Assembly: GCA_964506935.1 (NCBI GenBank)
Contig: CAZDOD010000030.1
Span: forward strand, 1-21,551
DNA: 21,551 nucleotides
Direction: 5' to 3'
Source of the DNA: CAZDOD01 sp964506935
GTDB taxonomy: Bacteria > Desulfobacterota > Zymogenia > Zymogenales > Zymogenaceae
Below are positions 8,412-15,648 of the stretch, piece after piece. Under the pieces are notes generated by a model. The model had not been told where the DNA came from. It saw nothing but the letters and a program-made list of their open reading frames with translations, and did no database searches. How positions within the stretch are numbered: position 1 is the stretch's first letter; each line of letters opens with the position of its first letter. Both the position numbers and the translations under genes were made by a program.

Positions 8412-9425
8412 TCAGGCGGGATTATCCTTCGTGCGAGTTTTTTCGAGCTTTTTATATACCTCATTTAGCAATTCTTTTAGCCCCCTCCCCAAAATAGCAG
8501 AAATGGGGAAAATGTCAATATCTAAGTGGGCCTTGAGTTCTTCGAGCCTCTCCTTCGCTCCGGGGATGTCCGTCTTGTTCGCGCAGGCTACCTGGGGTTT
8601 ATCAGAAAGCTTAATACTGAATGATAAAAGTTCCCTGTTGAGGTTCTCGTAGTCTTTTAGGGGGTCTCTTTCTGTGTAAGGGTCGAGGTCCAATAGGTGG
8701 ATTAGGATCTTTGTCCTCTCGACATGCTTCAAGAACCTCGTCCCCAGGCCGACCCCCTCGTGGGCGCCCTCGATGATGCCGGGGATATCGGCAACGACGA
8801 AGCTTTTATCTGTGCCGAGGCGGACCATGCCGAGTTGCGGGGTGAGAGTGGTGAAGGGGTAATCGGCTATCTTCGGTTTTGCGTGGGAGATTTTGCTTAT
8901 CAGGGTCGATTTTCCGGCGTTCGGGTAGCCGATGATCCCGACATCAGCCATGACCTTCAGGGAGAATTTTATATGCAAGGTTTTCGCCGGCCCACCCTTT
9001 TCCGACTCTCTGGGAGCCTGGTGTGTCGAAGTGACGAAACGGGCGTTACCCCTGCCGCCCCTCCCTCCACGGGCGATTAATACCTTTTCACCCGGATCGG
9101 TGATGTCGGCTATCATTTCTTCAGTCTCCGTGTCGATTATCTCGGTACCGATTGGGACGGGGATTATAAGGTCATCACCCCTTTTGCCGTGGCAATCCTT
9201 TCCCATCCCGTGTACACCCCTCTGGGCCTTCCAGTGCTGCCTGTACTTATAGTCGAGGAGAGTGGACATATCGGGATTACCAATAACATACACGCTCCCG
9301 CCATCTCCCCCGTCACCGCCGTCGGGACCGCCCTTGGGAACGTACTTTTCCCTGCGGAAACTGGAGCAGCCGTTTCCCCCTGCCCCGGATTTCACCTCGA
9401 TAATCGCTTCGTCTACGAACTTCAT
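8412..9425 (-). CDS. obg: Obg GTPase (ribosome assembly)
   Basis: A GTPase that acts in assembly of the large ribosomal subunit and in stress responses. The glycine-rich Obg fold fills residues 1-157 (GGDGGDGGSV, GGRGGRGNARF). The G domain follows with G1 GYPNAGKST (166-174), the FTTLTPQLG switch, G3 DIPGIIEGAHEGVG (213-226), G4 NKTD (283-286) and G5 SA (309-310). At 337 residues it lacks the longer C-terminal tail of E. coli ObgE (390 residues), as many bacterial Obg proteins do. ATG start without a visible Shine-Dalgarno site; a strong hairpin lies only about 32 bases upstream (9460-9485), so expression may be controlled there. It sits downstream of rplU-rpmA, its classic partners. Confidence 0.97.
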   Translation of the reverse strand: MKFVDEAIIEVKSGAGGNGCSSFRREKYVPKGGPDGGDGGDGGSVYVIGNPDMSTLLDYKYRQHWKAQRGVHGMGKDCHGKRGDDLIIPVPIGTEIIDTETEEMIADITDPGEKVLIARGGRGGRGNARFVTSTHQAPRESEKGGPAKTLHIKFSLKVMADVGIIGYPNAGKSTLISKISHAKPKIADYPFTTLTPQLGMVRLGTDKSFVVADIPGIIEGAHEGVGLGTRFLKHVERTKILIHLLDLDPYTERDPLKDYENLNRELLSFSIKLSDKPQVACANKTDIPGAKERLEELKAHLDIDIFPISAILGRGLKELLNEVYKKLEKTRTKDNPA

Positions 9426-9459
9426 AGTTTGTTTTTTTTGTAAACCGCTATAAGTTAAA

Positions 9460-9485
9460 AAGGGTGGACTTTATTGTCCACCCTT
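9460..9485 (-). terminator. Hairpin terminator or attenuator between rpmA and obg
   Basis: A perfect 10-bp inverted repeat, AAGGGTGGAC ... GTCCACCCTT, with a six-base loop. Read on the minus strand it is followed by a TTTTT run, giving a textbook intrinsic terminator about 205 bases after the rpmA stop. It ends only about 32 bases before the obg ATG, so obg must use read-through or a promoter near or inside this element. Confidence 0.85.
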
Positions 9486-9690
9486 CTATTTTACTCTATT
9501 TAGTCTTTTTTATTTTAACTATCTTAACTACTTTATGAGACTCAAAAAAATTCCCTACTTTTCCGAGAATTTCTATTTCGTCACAGGTCCTATCTCGCTT
9601 TCACCCCAAAACCGTACCCTTTAAGAAAAGGAAATGTCAATTTACATCTGCTCTGTTCGTGGGCGCGGTTATCTGAAGATAGGATTAATT

Positions 9691-9948
9691 TCAGCCGGCG
9701 TTTAAGATAGTGACCCTTTTCCTGTTGCGAACCGTGGTTTCAAATTTAACCACGCCGTCGATAAGGGCAAAGAGCGTGTGGTCTCTCCCCATACCGACCC
9801 CGTTTCCGGGGAGGATTCTAGATCCGCGTTGACGAACCAGTATATGACCCGCGCGGACTTTTTCTCCGCCGTAGCGTTTTACACCGAGTCTCCTGCCCTC
9901 ACTGTCCCTACCGTTCTTGGAGCTTCCCTGTCCTTTCTTGTGTGCCAT
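9691..9948 (-). CDS. rpmA: 50S ribosomal protein L27
   Basis: L27 reaches towards the peptidyl-transferase centre and supports tRNA placement. The 85-residue protein shows the family's opening [20 protein letters not shown], then [23 protein letters not shown] and the [10 protein letters not shown] motif. The N terminus begins directly with MAHKK, so there is no sign of the cleaved leader known from Firmicutes. ATG start with AGGT upstream, 12 bases after the rplU stop and in the same operon. Confidence 0.98.
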   Translation of the reverse strand: MAHKKGQGSSKNGRDSEGRRLGVKRYGGEKVRAGHILVRQRGSRILPGNGVGMGRDHTLFALIDGVVKFETTVRNRKRVTILNAG

Positions 9949-9960
9949 AGTTATTTACCT

Positions 9961-10272
9961 TTATCCCTTGATCTCATCGATTTTTATCTGGGTATAATGC
10001 TGGCGGTGGCCCTGTTTTTTTTTGTAGCCTTTTCTCCTCTTGTATTTCAAGATGTTTATCTTTTTCCCCCGCCGCTGGTCGGTTATTACGCCGCTGACCT
10101 TTGCGCCCTTGATCGTGGGTGACCCGATCTTTGGTTCTTTGTCACCGCCTATCATGAGGACCTCATCGATGTTCACCTTGTCCCCGATGTTTCCAGCCAG
10201 TTTCTCCACGCTGATGGTATCCCCGGGAGATACCCTGTATTGTTTGCCACCGGTCTTTATAACTGCATACAT
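9961..10272 (-). CDS. rplU: 50S ribosomal protein L21
   Basis: L21 binds 23S rRNA during large-subunit assembly. At 103 residues it has the normal length and motifs: MYAVIKTGGKQYRVSPGD at the start, a basic central KINILKYKRRKGYKKKQGHRQ stretch, and the ending HYTQIKIDEI typical of the family. It is the first gene of the minus-strand cluster, about 60 bases from the -10 box of the promoter at 10334-10363, and is followed 12 bases later by rpmA. Confidence 0.98.
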   Translation of the reverse strand: MYAVIKTGGKQYRVSPGDTISVEKLAGNIGDKVNIDEVLMIGGDKEPKIGSPTIKGAKVSGVITDQRRGKKINILKYKRRKGYKKKQGHRQHYTQIKIDEIKG

Positions 10273-10333
10273 ATTCTGTTTTCTCTTTCTTTTCTTTCTT
10301 CCAAATCCCGAAATTTTTCCACTCTAAACCCTA

Positions 10334-10363
10334 ATTTTAACCATTTTTTACATATTTTGTCAA
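10334..10363 (-). promoter_or_regulatory. Sigma70-type promoter for the rplU-rpmA cluster
   Basis: Read on the minus strand, a perfect TTGACA (10358-10363) is followed after 18 bases by TAAAAT (10334-10339), or after 17 by TTAAAA. It lies about 60 bases upstream of the rplU ATG and faces away from the tRNA-Leu promoter. Confidence 0.75.
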
Positions 10364-10422
10364 GCTTTTAAATTTATCTATCAGCCTTTTAGTCTAAATA
10401 AAATATAGGGGTAGAATTTTCC

Positions 10423-10452
10423 TTGACATTACATTTCTTGTTAAAATATAAT
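10423..10452 (+). promoter_or_regulatory. Sigma70-type promoter of tRNA-Leu
   Basis: A perfect TTGACA (10423-10428) and a perfect TATAAT (10447-10452) with an 18-base spacer. The expected start of transcription falls two or three bases before the mature tRNA 5' end at 10462, so the leader is almost absent. Confidence 0.8.
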
Positions 10453-10461
10453 TTTTGCTAT

Positions 10462-10549
10462 GCCGGAGTGGTGAAATTGGTAGACGCAGGGGACTCAAAA
10501 TCCCCCGGGCCTCGCGTCCGTGTGGGTTCGATTCCCACCTCCGGCACCA
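10462..10549 (+). tRNA. tRNA-Leu (anticodon CAA)
   Basis: An 88-base cloverleaf: acceptor GCCGGAG pairs with CTCCGGC before the discriminator A and an encoded CCA (10547-10549). The D-loop region TGGTGAAATTGGTAGACGC is present; the anticodon stem is GGGGA/TCCCC around loop CTCAAAA (anticodon CAA, reading UUG); a long class II variable arm (about 10506-10519) follows; the T arm is GTGGG-TTCGATT-CCCAC. The long variable arm and the anticodon agree on leucine. Confidence 0.97.
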
Positions 10550-10567
10550 ATTTTATCAACAATCTCA

Positions 10568-10602
10568 AGGGGTTTGCCCATCAGCAAATCCCTCTTTTTT
10601 TT
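10568..10602 (+). terminator. Rho-independent terminator of tRNA-Leu
   Basis: AGGGGTTTGC pairs with GCAAATCCCT (one G-U pair) around the loop CCATCA, followed by CTTTTTTTT. It begins 18 bases after the tRNA CCA end on the same strand. Confidence 0.9.
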
Positions 10603-10855
10603 ACTTGAAACCCTTCCTGAAGTCTTTGAGCGACTCACCATTTCTTTCGGATGAAGACATAGCGATGTTTTATGCGGTGGATCAAAGAAATCACTGGGAA
10701 AGAAGGTTTGGAAATTGGTAATATAAAATTTTTTAATAAAACAACAAACTTTAATATACAACCCTTCCACCTAAATAAAAAGAATAAAAGAAGTAGAACA
10801 TATTCCAAGCTATAAGTAGTTCTGCTTCTATTTAAAGATTTTGGGATACAAAATA

Positions 10856-10903
10856 TACTATCGAAGATATCCGTGGGGAGTATACCGAGGTGTTTCGATG
10901 GTA
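10856..10903. repeat. Inverted repeat / long hairpin in the intergenic region
   Basis: TACTATCGAA (10856-10865) can pair with TTCGATGGTA (10894-10903) over 10 bp with one G-U, enclosing a 28-base loop that itself holds TCCGTGGGGA and ACCGAGGT. There is no adjacent T run, so it is not a simple terminator. It could be an operator-like palindrome, a structured RNA leader, or a remnant of a small mobile repeat. Confidence 0.45.
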
Positions 10904-11054
10904 AGACGAGATAAAACTTGATTCATTTTTTTATTTTGATATTATTAGAGTTAAAGGTTTTTAAAACACAGAAAGAAACTACTTAAATGTACATATTAAA
11001 AAATCTGGAAATATCAATCAAGGCACAGAGGTTTTATTTATATACATTAATTTT

Positions 11055-11060
11055 TATAAT
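11055..11060 (+). promoter_or_regulatory. Possible -10 box upstream of the first V4R gene
   Basis: A perfect TATAAT lies 51 bases before the ATG at 11111. No good -35 box is seen 16-18 bases upstream (the sequence there is TTTTAT), so it may need an activator or be a chance match in AT-rich DNA. Confidence 0.35.
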
Positions 11061-11110
11061 AGGATGGCTTTTTGAGAATTCCGGAGGATTTTGGAATATA
11101 GAGGTAAAAT

Positions 11111-11725
11111 ATGAAGAATAAAACCGACAATAAAAACCAAGAAGATAAAATGGCCACAAATATGACCATCAGGGGTCATATCGATGCCCTCCGTGAGATA
11201 CTGGGAGACAACGGTGCCAAGATGATCTTCAGAAATATCGGTCATCCTGATATCTTTGAAAAACTCCCGGGATACGACTGGGAACCTTGCATTACCGAGA
11301 ACGACAGGGCCGAGATCTACACTGAGGTTGTTAATATGTACGGTTTAAAAGGGGCCTTAAGCCTCTGGAGGAGGATGGGGTATATGGCCGTTAAATACGC
11401 CGTGGAGATAGGCCATGTATTAGACTCATTTGAGGAGGACCTATCGTCGGACGAAAAGTTTCAGAAGTCGATGGAGTTACTTTGTGCAGTCTCTGGAAAG
11501 GGGGAAATTGTATTAAACGATAAAGGGAAAGTAGAGTATGATTGCTTCAACTGCACAACATGTAATCCCTACAATACCGAGAGGCCCATCTGTCTCGGCT
11601 TTGTAGGGTCCCTCCAGTATGTTGCCGATTGGTCATACGGGAAAGGTGTATATATCGTAAAGGAGATCCGTTGCAAGGCCATGGGGGACGATACCTGTTA
11701 TCACGTTCTAACGAAAGCAGAATAG
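11111..11725 (+). CDS. Stand-alone V4R-domain protein (putative small-molecule sensor), copy A
   Basis: A 204-residue soluble protein. The C-terminal half fits the V4R (4-vinyl reductase-like) domain, known in BchJ and in the sensor part of XylR/DmpR/MopR regulators. Cys161, Glu185, Cys188 and Cys196 form a C-x23-E-x2-C-x7-C pattern almost the same as the zinc ligands I recall for MopR (155, 178, 181, 189). Three more cysteines (145, 148, 151) form CxxCxxC just before it. The N-terminal half (residues 18-110) is helical and unassigned. There is no DNA-binding or ATPase domain. The start ATG has GAGG six bases upstream; in-frame Met14 and Met18 are alternatives. The acyl-CoA synthetase gene follows after 63 bases. 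Homologue of the partial gene at 21145 and, more distantly, of 19711-20346. Confidence 0.78.
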   Translation: MKNKTDNKNQEDKMATNMTIRGHIDALREILGDNGAKMIFRNIGHPDIFEKLPGYDWEPCITENDRAEIYTEVVNMYGLKGALSLWRRMGYMAVKYAVEIGHVLDSFEEDLSSDEKFQKSMELLCAVSGKGEIVLNDKGKVEYDCFNCTTCNPYNTERPICLGFVGSLQYVADWSYGKGVYIVKEIRCKAMGDDTCYHVLTKAE

Positions 11726-11788
11726 AATTGTCTTTAGACAGAAAACAAATCGGTTTCTAATTGTTCACATCCTGTAAGGGAATACCCA

Positions 11789-13501
11789 ATGGAAGCACTA
11801 AAGAATTATTCTTCTTGGCCGAAAGGGAGACCCAGGTCGTTAAACTACCCAGGGATTCCTGTCCATAAGATTTTAAGCTCCACAGCATCCAAGTTTCCAG
11901 ATATAGTGGTGTTAAGATTTATGGGAATAGAGATTACCTACAGGGAGCTGGACAAACTATCCACACGGTTTGCAAACAGCCTTTTGGCCCGTGGTGTAAG
12001 GAAGGGAGACAGGGTGGCGATACATCTCCCCAATTGTCCCCAGTTTGCAGTGGCCTACTACGGCATAATGAAGACAGGAGCAGTATTCGTGCCCTGCTCT
12101 CCCCTTTTAGTTGAGCGGGAGATCGAATATCAGTTGAACGACTCGGGAACCGAGACACTAATTACCCTCGACTTGCTTTCGGGTTCTGTAGAAAATATTA
12201 TAAAGAAGACAAAAGTCAAAAACCATATAGTCACCACCATGCCCGACAATTACCCCCCAGTATCGGCACCTCTGAGGATGCTGAAGAAATCTCCTATCGA
12301 GAAGGGTGAGGACTTCCTCTCTCTTCTAAATGATGGCAGCGAAGACCCGGTCAACATAGATATCGACCCAAAAGGGGACATCGCCCACCTGGGATACACC
12401 GGCGGCACAACCGGTCTCTCAAAGGGGGTTGTGATGACCCACTTCAATGTCGTCTCCAACGTAATTCAAATTGCCCACTGGTTCGGTGGGGGGGATGTGG
12501 TATATAAAGACGAAATCATATCCCATGATATGACCCCTATGAGGGAGGAGATAAAAAACACTGAATGGCCATTGATTGAGAGGATGACGGTCCTTGTTGT
12601 AGTTCCCTGGTTTCATGTCATGGGCTCCATCGGTTATCTCAACTTCCCGGTCTACAGCGCGATGACAATGATTGTATTTCCCCGCCTCGATGCAAAGGAG
12701 TATATCCGGGCGGTGGAGAAATACAAGGCCGATGTAATGGGGGGCGCTCCCCAGCTCTATATTCCTCTGCTTGAAGATCCGGAATTCAAAAATATTGATA
12801 TGTCTCGGATCAAGTTTGCAGTCTCGGCTGCGGCGCCCCTCCCGGTCCCCATTTTGAAGAAGATGCTCGATGCCTTTTCCGGGGTGGTCTGCGAGGGGTA
12901 CGGACTCACCGAAGTAACCGGAATGGCCACTATGAATCCACCCAGCAGGGAGGCATCGAAGGCGGGGTCGGTAGGACTCCCGGTATTTGATACATTTATA
13001 AAGATTATTGATGTAAAGGACGACAAAGTTCTCCCCCAGGGGAAGGAGGGGGAGATCTGTGTCAAGGGTCCCCAGTGCATGGGAGGCTATTGGAATAGAC
13101 CCGAAGAGACCAGTGCAGTTCTCAAGGACGGCTGGGTTCATACCGGAGATATCGGCTACGAGGATGAGGACGGTTATTTTTACATCACCGACAGGAAAAA
13201 GGACCTCATCATCTACAAGGGATACAACGTCTATCCGAGGGAGCTCGAGGAGGTGCTATTCACGAACCCGGAAGTGGCTCAGTGTGCCGTGGTGGGGAAA
13301 AAGGCCGAGAAGGGGGGTGAGATACCGGTGGCGTTTATTCAGCTCAAACCGGATGCCGGAGCCACCGAGGATGAGATCATGGAATTCGTAAACAAAAGGG
13401 TTGCTCATTACAAACACATCCGGGAGGTGCATTTTATCGACGAGATGCCGGTGAGTGGCGCCGGAAAGGTTCTAAAAAAGGTTCTCAGAGAGAGACTTTG
13501 A
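11789..13501 (+). CDS. AMP-forming acyl-CoA synthetase (long-chain FadD-like), copy 1
   Basis: Activates a carboxylic acid with ATP and CoA to an acyl-CoA; chain length or aromatic preference cannot be read off. The ANL-family motifs are complete: P-loop YTGGTTGLSKG at residues 203-213, GYGLTE (370-375), HTGD (451-454), hinge region DRKKD (468-472), GYNVYPRELEEVL (478-490), and the catalytic lysine in GAGKVLKK (Lys560). At 570 residues it is normal in length, but it has an extra stretch of about 26 residues at 231-262 (between P-loop and WFHVMG) missing from the two paralogues here. ATG start with AAGGG upstream. It lies between a V4R gene and a broken wHTH-ferredoxin copy. Confidence 0.9.
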   Translation: MEALKNYSSWPKGRPRSLNYPGIPVHKILSSTASKFPDIVVLRFMGIEITYRELDKLSTRFANSLLARGVRKGDRVAIHLPNCPQFAVAYYGIMKTGAVFVPCSPLLVEREIEYQLNDSGTETLITLDLLSGSVENIIKKTKVKNHIVTTMPDNYPPVSAPLRMLKKSPIEKGEDFLSLLNDGSEDPVNIDIDPKGDIAHLGYTGGTTGLSKGVVMTHFNVVSNVIQIAHWFGGGDVVYKDEIISHDMTPMREEIKNTEWPLIERMTVLVVVPWFHVMGSIGYLNFPVYSAMTMIVFPRLDAKEYIRAVEKYKADVMGGAPQLYIPLLEDPEFKNIDMSRIKFAVSAAAPLPVPILKKMLDAFSGVVCEGYGLTEVTGMATMNPPSREASKAGSVGLPVFDTFIKIIDVKDDKVLPQGKEGEICVKGPQCMGGYWNRPEETSAVLKDGWVHTGDIGYEDEDGYFYITDRKKDLIIYKGYNVYPRELEEVLFTNPEVAQCAVVGKKAEKGGEIPVAFIQLKPDAGATEDEIMEFVNKRVAHYKHIREVHFIDEMPVSGAGKVLKKVLRERL

Positions 13502-13582
13502 TATGCTAATCGCGTATTTCTATTGAAGGCAACTCTAACTAATAAGGAGACGGTTGCCTCTGCAAAAAAAAAGGGAAGGAAT

Positions 13583-13815
13583 ATGGAAAAGAGAACCGTA
13601 TATGAGAAGCTGTACAAGAAACTGACCGCCGAAAGGGATAAGATTTTTGATATCTTAAAAATCCTCTTTACACGCGAAGAAGCGGAACTGGCGCTGATAG
13701 TTCCCTTCATGCCTGCGTCTCTCTCCGATATTTACAAAGGGTTCTATTGGGAATATTATTAAAAACCGTGACAATCGAGGGGAAAAAGGCTTAATTGTTT
13801 TCCTAAAATGTAAAA
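13583..13815 (+). pseudogene. Decayed N-terminal remnant of a wHTH-ferredoxin gene
   Basis: From ATG 13583 (GGAAGG site just upstream) 59 codons read as a shortened copy of the N terminus of the proteins at 15649 and 16765: TVYEKLYKKL, then FDILKILFTREEAELALIVPFMPASLSDI, ending in TAA at 13760-13762. About eight residues (VTPTGVPKG in the 15649 copy) are missing, and all the Cys-rich and ferredoxin parts are absent. After a frame change the sequence can be read on as GEKGLIVF at about 13779-13802, which resembles ADKGLIYAF in the full copies, so a frameshift plus a deletion is likely. The DNA match to the 15649 gene is exact over 24 bases (13600-13623), so the duplication is fairly recent. 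It could still express a 59-residue peptide. Confidence 0.75.
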
Positions 13816-13824
13816 CAATTTTTT
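13793..13824 (+). terminator. Possible terminator after the decayed copy
   Basis: AATTGTTTT pairs with AAAACAATT over 9 bp around a 10-base loop, followed by TTTT. The stem is AT-only apart from one G-C pair, so it is weak, but its position between two transcription-size units and before a promoter-like sequence fits. Confidence 0.45.
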
Positions 13825-13837
13825 AATTATTCCGTGA

Positions 13838-13866
13838 TTGAGGTTGCATTTTCCAAAAAATATAAC
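13838..13866 (+). promoter_or_regulatory. Possible promoter for the second synthetase gene
   Basis: TTGAGG (13838-13843) and TATAAC (13861-13866) are spaced 17 bases apart. The predicted start would leave a leader of only about 14 bases before the ATG at 13887, still including the AGGAGA site. Confidence 0.4.
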
Positions 13867-13886
13867 ATTTTTTTAGGAGAAATGTC

Positions 13887-15578
13887 ATGACGGACCCATA
13901 TTCCAAGAAACCGTGGTTGAAGTTTTACGACGAGCACGTCCCACCGAACTTGGACTACGAAGAGAAGACTTTCGCCCAACTCTTTCTGGATAACACAAAG
14001 GACCTAAAAAAAAGGGTCGCGGTCCACTACATGGGAACCTCCATTACCTTCGGTGAGCTTGACGACTACTCCAACAGGTTTGCCCATTTCCTGAAAGACA
14101 GTGGACTAAAACCTGGCGATACCGTAGGGGTGAACCTCCCCAACCTACCCACCTACTACATCTCCATTATCGGCATCCAGAAGGCGGGGTGCGTCCTTAC
14201 CGGGGTGAGCCCCCTCCTGTCGCCCAGAGAACTGGAGTACCAGCTAAACGACTCCGGGGCGAAGGCTCTGGTTACCCTGGACATCTTCTTCGGTAACGTG
14301 GAGCAGGTAGTCAAAAACACCGGTGTAGTTGCCATTGCCGTAGTCGAAATCGCTGACTTTTTGCCAGGAGTCAAGAGGTTCCTGGGGAAACTCCTGAAGA
14401 AAATCCCCACTGGGGAGGTAAACCCCATCCCGGGTATACCGGTAAAAAAATATATGGAAATCTTAAAGGATATGCCCTCTGACCCGGTCCTGGAGAAGGT
14501 GTCTATAGACGCTCCGTGTACCATGCAATACACGGGAGGCACAACGGGGCCCCCCAAGGGGGCGGTCCTGACTCATAGGAACATAGTGTTTCACTTCAAA
14601 CAGATAATGACATGGATGGAAATGGGTATAGGGGAGGAGACATGGCTCTCCGCACTTCCCCTCTTTCACCAGGGAGGACTCGCCCTGGGGTTGGGAGGGA
14701 TGTCCACAGGGAGCACGCAAATACCTATACCGAATCCCAGGGACCTCGATTTTATCATCTCGGCAATCAAGAAGTACAGGCCTGAAGGGATGGTAAACGT
14801 CCCCACTATCTACCTGGAGCTCTTAAAGAAACCCGAATTTCGCTCACACGATTTCTCAAATGCCAGGTGGTTTTTCTCCGGAGGCGCACCATTTCCAGTA
14901 GAGTATATCAAGGATTTTGAGGATGTAGTAGGGGCAGGGAAGCTGTTAGAGATGTTGGGTATGACCGAGACCAGCCCCATCCTTATAAGCTTACCCCTCT
15001 ATGGAAAGAAGAAGCCAGGATCTGTGGGACTCCCATACCCCGATACCGAGGTAAAGCTTGTTGACCCTGAGACCGGAAAGCTCGCCCCGGTGGGGGAGCC
15101 CGGAGAGGTGGTCGCCAGGGGCCCCCAGGTCTTTACCATCGGGTACCACAACAAACCTGAAGAGACGGCGAATACCTTGAGGGACGGCTGGATATATACT
15201 GGGGATATCTGCACGATGGACGAGGAAGGCTACTTCTACGTGGTGGACCGCTTGAAGGACATGATCATTGTATCGGGATTCAAGGTCTTTGCGAGAAACC
15301 TCGACAATGTCCTGATGGAGCACCCGGACGTGGATATGGCCGCCACCATCGGTATCCCGGACCCGAAGAGACCGGGATCAGAGATCGTGGTATCGGCAAT
15401 TGTCCTGAAACCCGGGGTGGAGAAGTCCGATGAGACGAAGGAGAAGCTCACGGAATACATGAAGGAAAAAATGGCGAAGTATGAGGTGCCAAAGAGGATA
15501 GACTTCATGGATACCCTACCCACCTCCGTCTTGGGGAAGGTCTTAAAGAGGGAGCTTAAAGAAAAATATGAAATATAG
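13887..15578 (+). CDS. AMP-forming acyl-CoA synthetase, copy 2, with altered motifs
   Basis: A 563-residue ANL-superfamily ligase making an acyl-CoA from acid, ATP and CoA. P-loop QYTGGTTGPPKG (214-225), TGD (438-440), DRLKD (454-458) and the catalytic lysine in LGKVLKRELKEK (Lys551) are present. Two conserved spots differ from the paralogues: GYGMTE reads MLGMTE (356-361), and the GYNVYPREIE stretch reads GFKVFARNLD (464-473), replacing the usual Pro and Glu. The enzyme is probably still active, but substrate choice or domain rotation may differ. ATG start with AGGAGA upstream. The wHTH-ferredoxin pair follows after 70 bases. Confidence 0.9.
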   Translation: MTDPYSKKPWLKFYDEHVPPNLDYEEKTFAQLFLDNTKDLKKRVAVHYMGTSITFGELDDYSNRFAHFLKDSGLKPGDTVGVNLPNLPTYYISIIGIQKAGCVLTGVSPLLSPRELEYQLNDSGAKALVTLDIFFGNVEQVVKNTGVVAIAVVEIADFLPGVKRFLGKLLKKIPTGEVNPIPGIPVKKYMEILKDMPSDPVLEKVSIDAPCTMQYTGGTTGPPKGAVLTHRNIVFHFKQIMTWMEMGIGEETWLSALPLFHQGGLALGLGGMSTGSTQIPIPNPRDLDFIISAIKKYRPEGMVNVPTIYLELLKKPEFRSHDFSNARWFFSGGAPFPVEYIKDFEDVVGAGKLLEMLGMTETSPILISLPLYGKKKPGSVGLPYPDTEVKLVDPETGKLAPVGEPGEVVARGPQVFTIGYHNKPEETANTLRDGWIYTGDICTMDEEGYFYVVDRLKDMIIVSGFKVFARNLDNVLMEHPDVDMAATIGIPDPKRPGSEIVVSAIVLKPGVEKSDETKEKLTEYMKEKMAKYEVPKRIDFMDTLPTSVLGKVLKRELKEKYEI

Positions 15579-15648
15579 TAGAATGTAGTTACTAAGTTTA
15601 AAAAGCATTCTCCAAATTGTAAAAAACAAATTTTAAGGAATATAAGTA

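Larger units (their letters stand above)
10603..11110. other. AT-rich intergenic region at the core/accessory border
   Basis: About 500 bases without a convincing gene. The only open frames are a short plus-strand run ending at 10721 and a minus-strand frame over the tRNA, neither resembling a known protein. It contains a long imperfect hairpin (10856-10903) and, near its right end, a TATAAT box (11055-11060) that may serve the V4R gene at 11111. The base composition changes visibly here from the richer housekeeping block on the left. Confidence 0.5.

Noticed and set aside
9486..9690. Small protein or RNA gene in the rpmA-obg gap
   Set aside because: All frames are closed within about 20 codons and no stable fold other than the terminator hairpin could be recognised by eye.
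10495..10770. Minus-strand open frame of 91 codons over the tRNA-Leu
   Set aside because: It begins in AT-rich DNA and ends in GAGGGNRTHTDARPGGF, the well-known false peptide that arises antisense to tRNA-Leu genes.
12419..13141. A 240-codon minus-strand open frame inside ligase 1
   Set aside because: It is antisense to a clearly conserved enzyme, shows no family resemblance and follows from the codon bias of the real gene.
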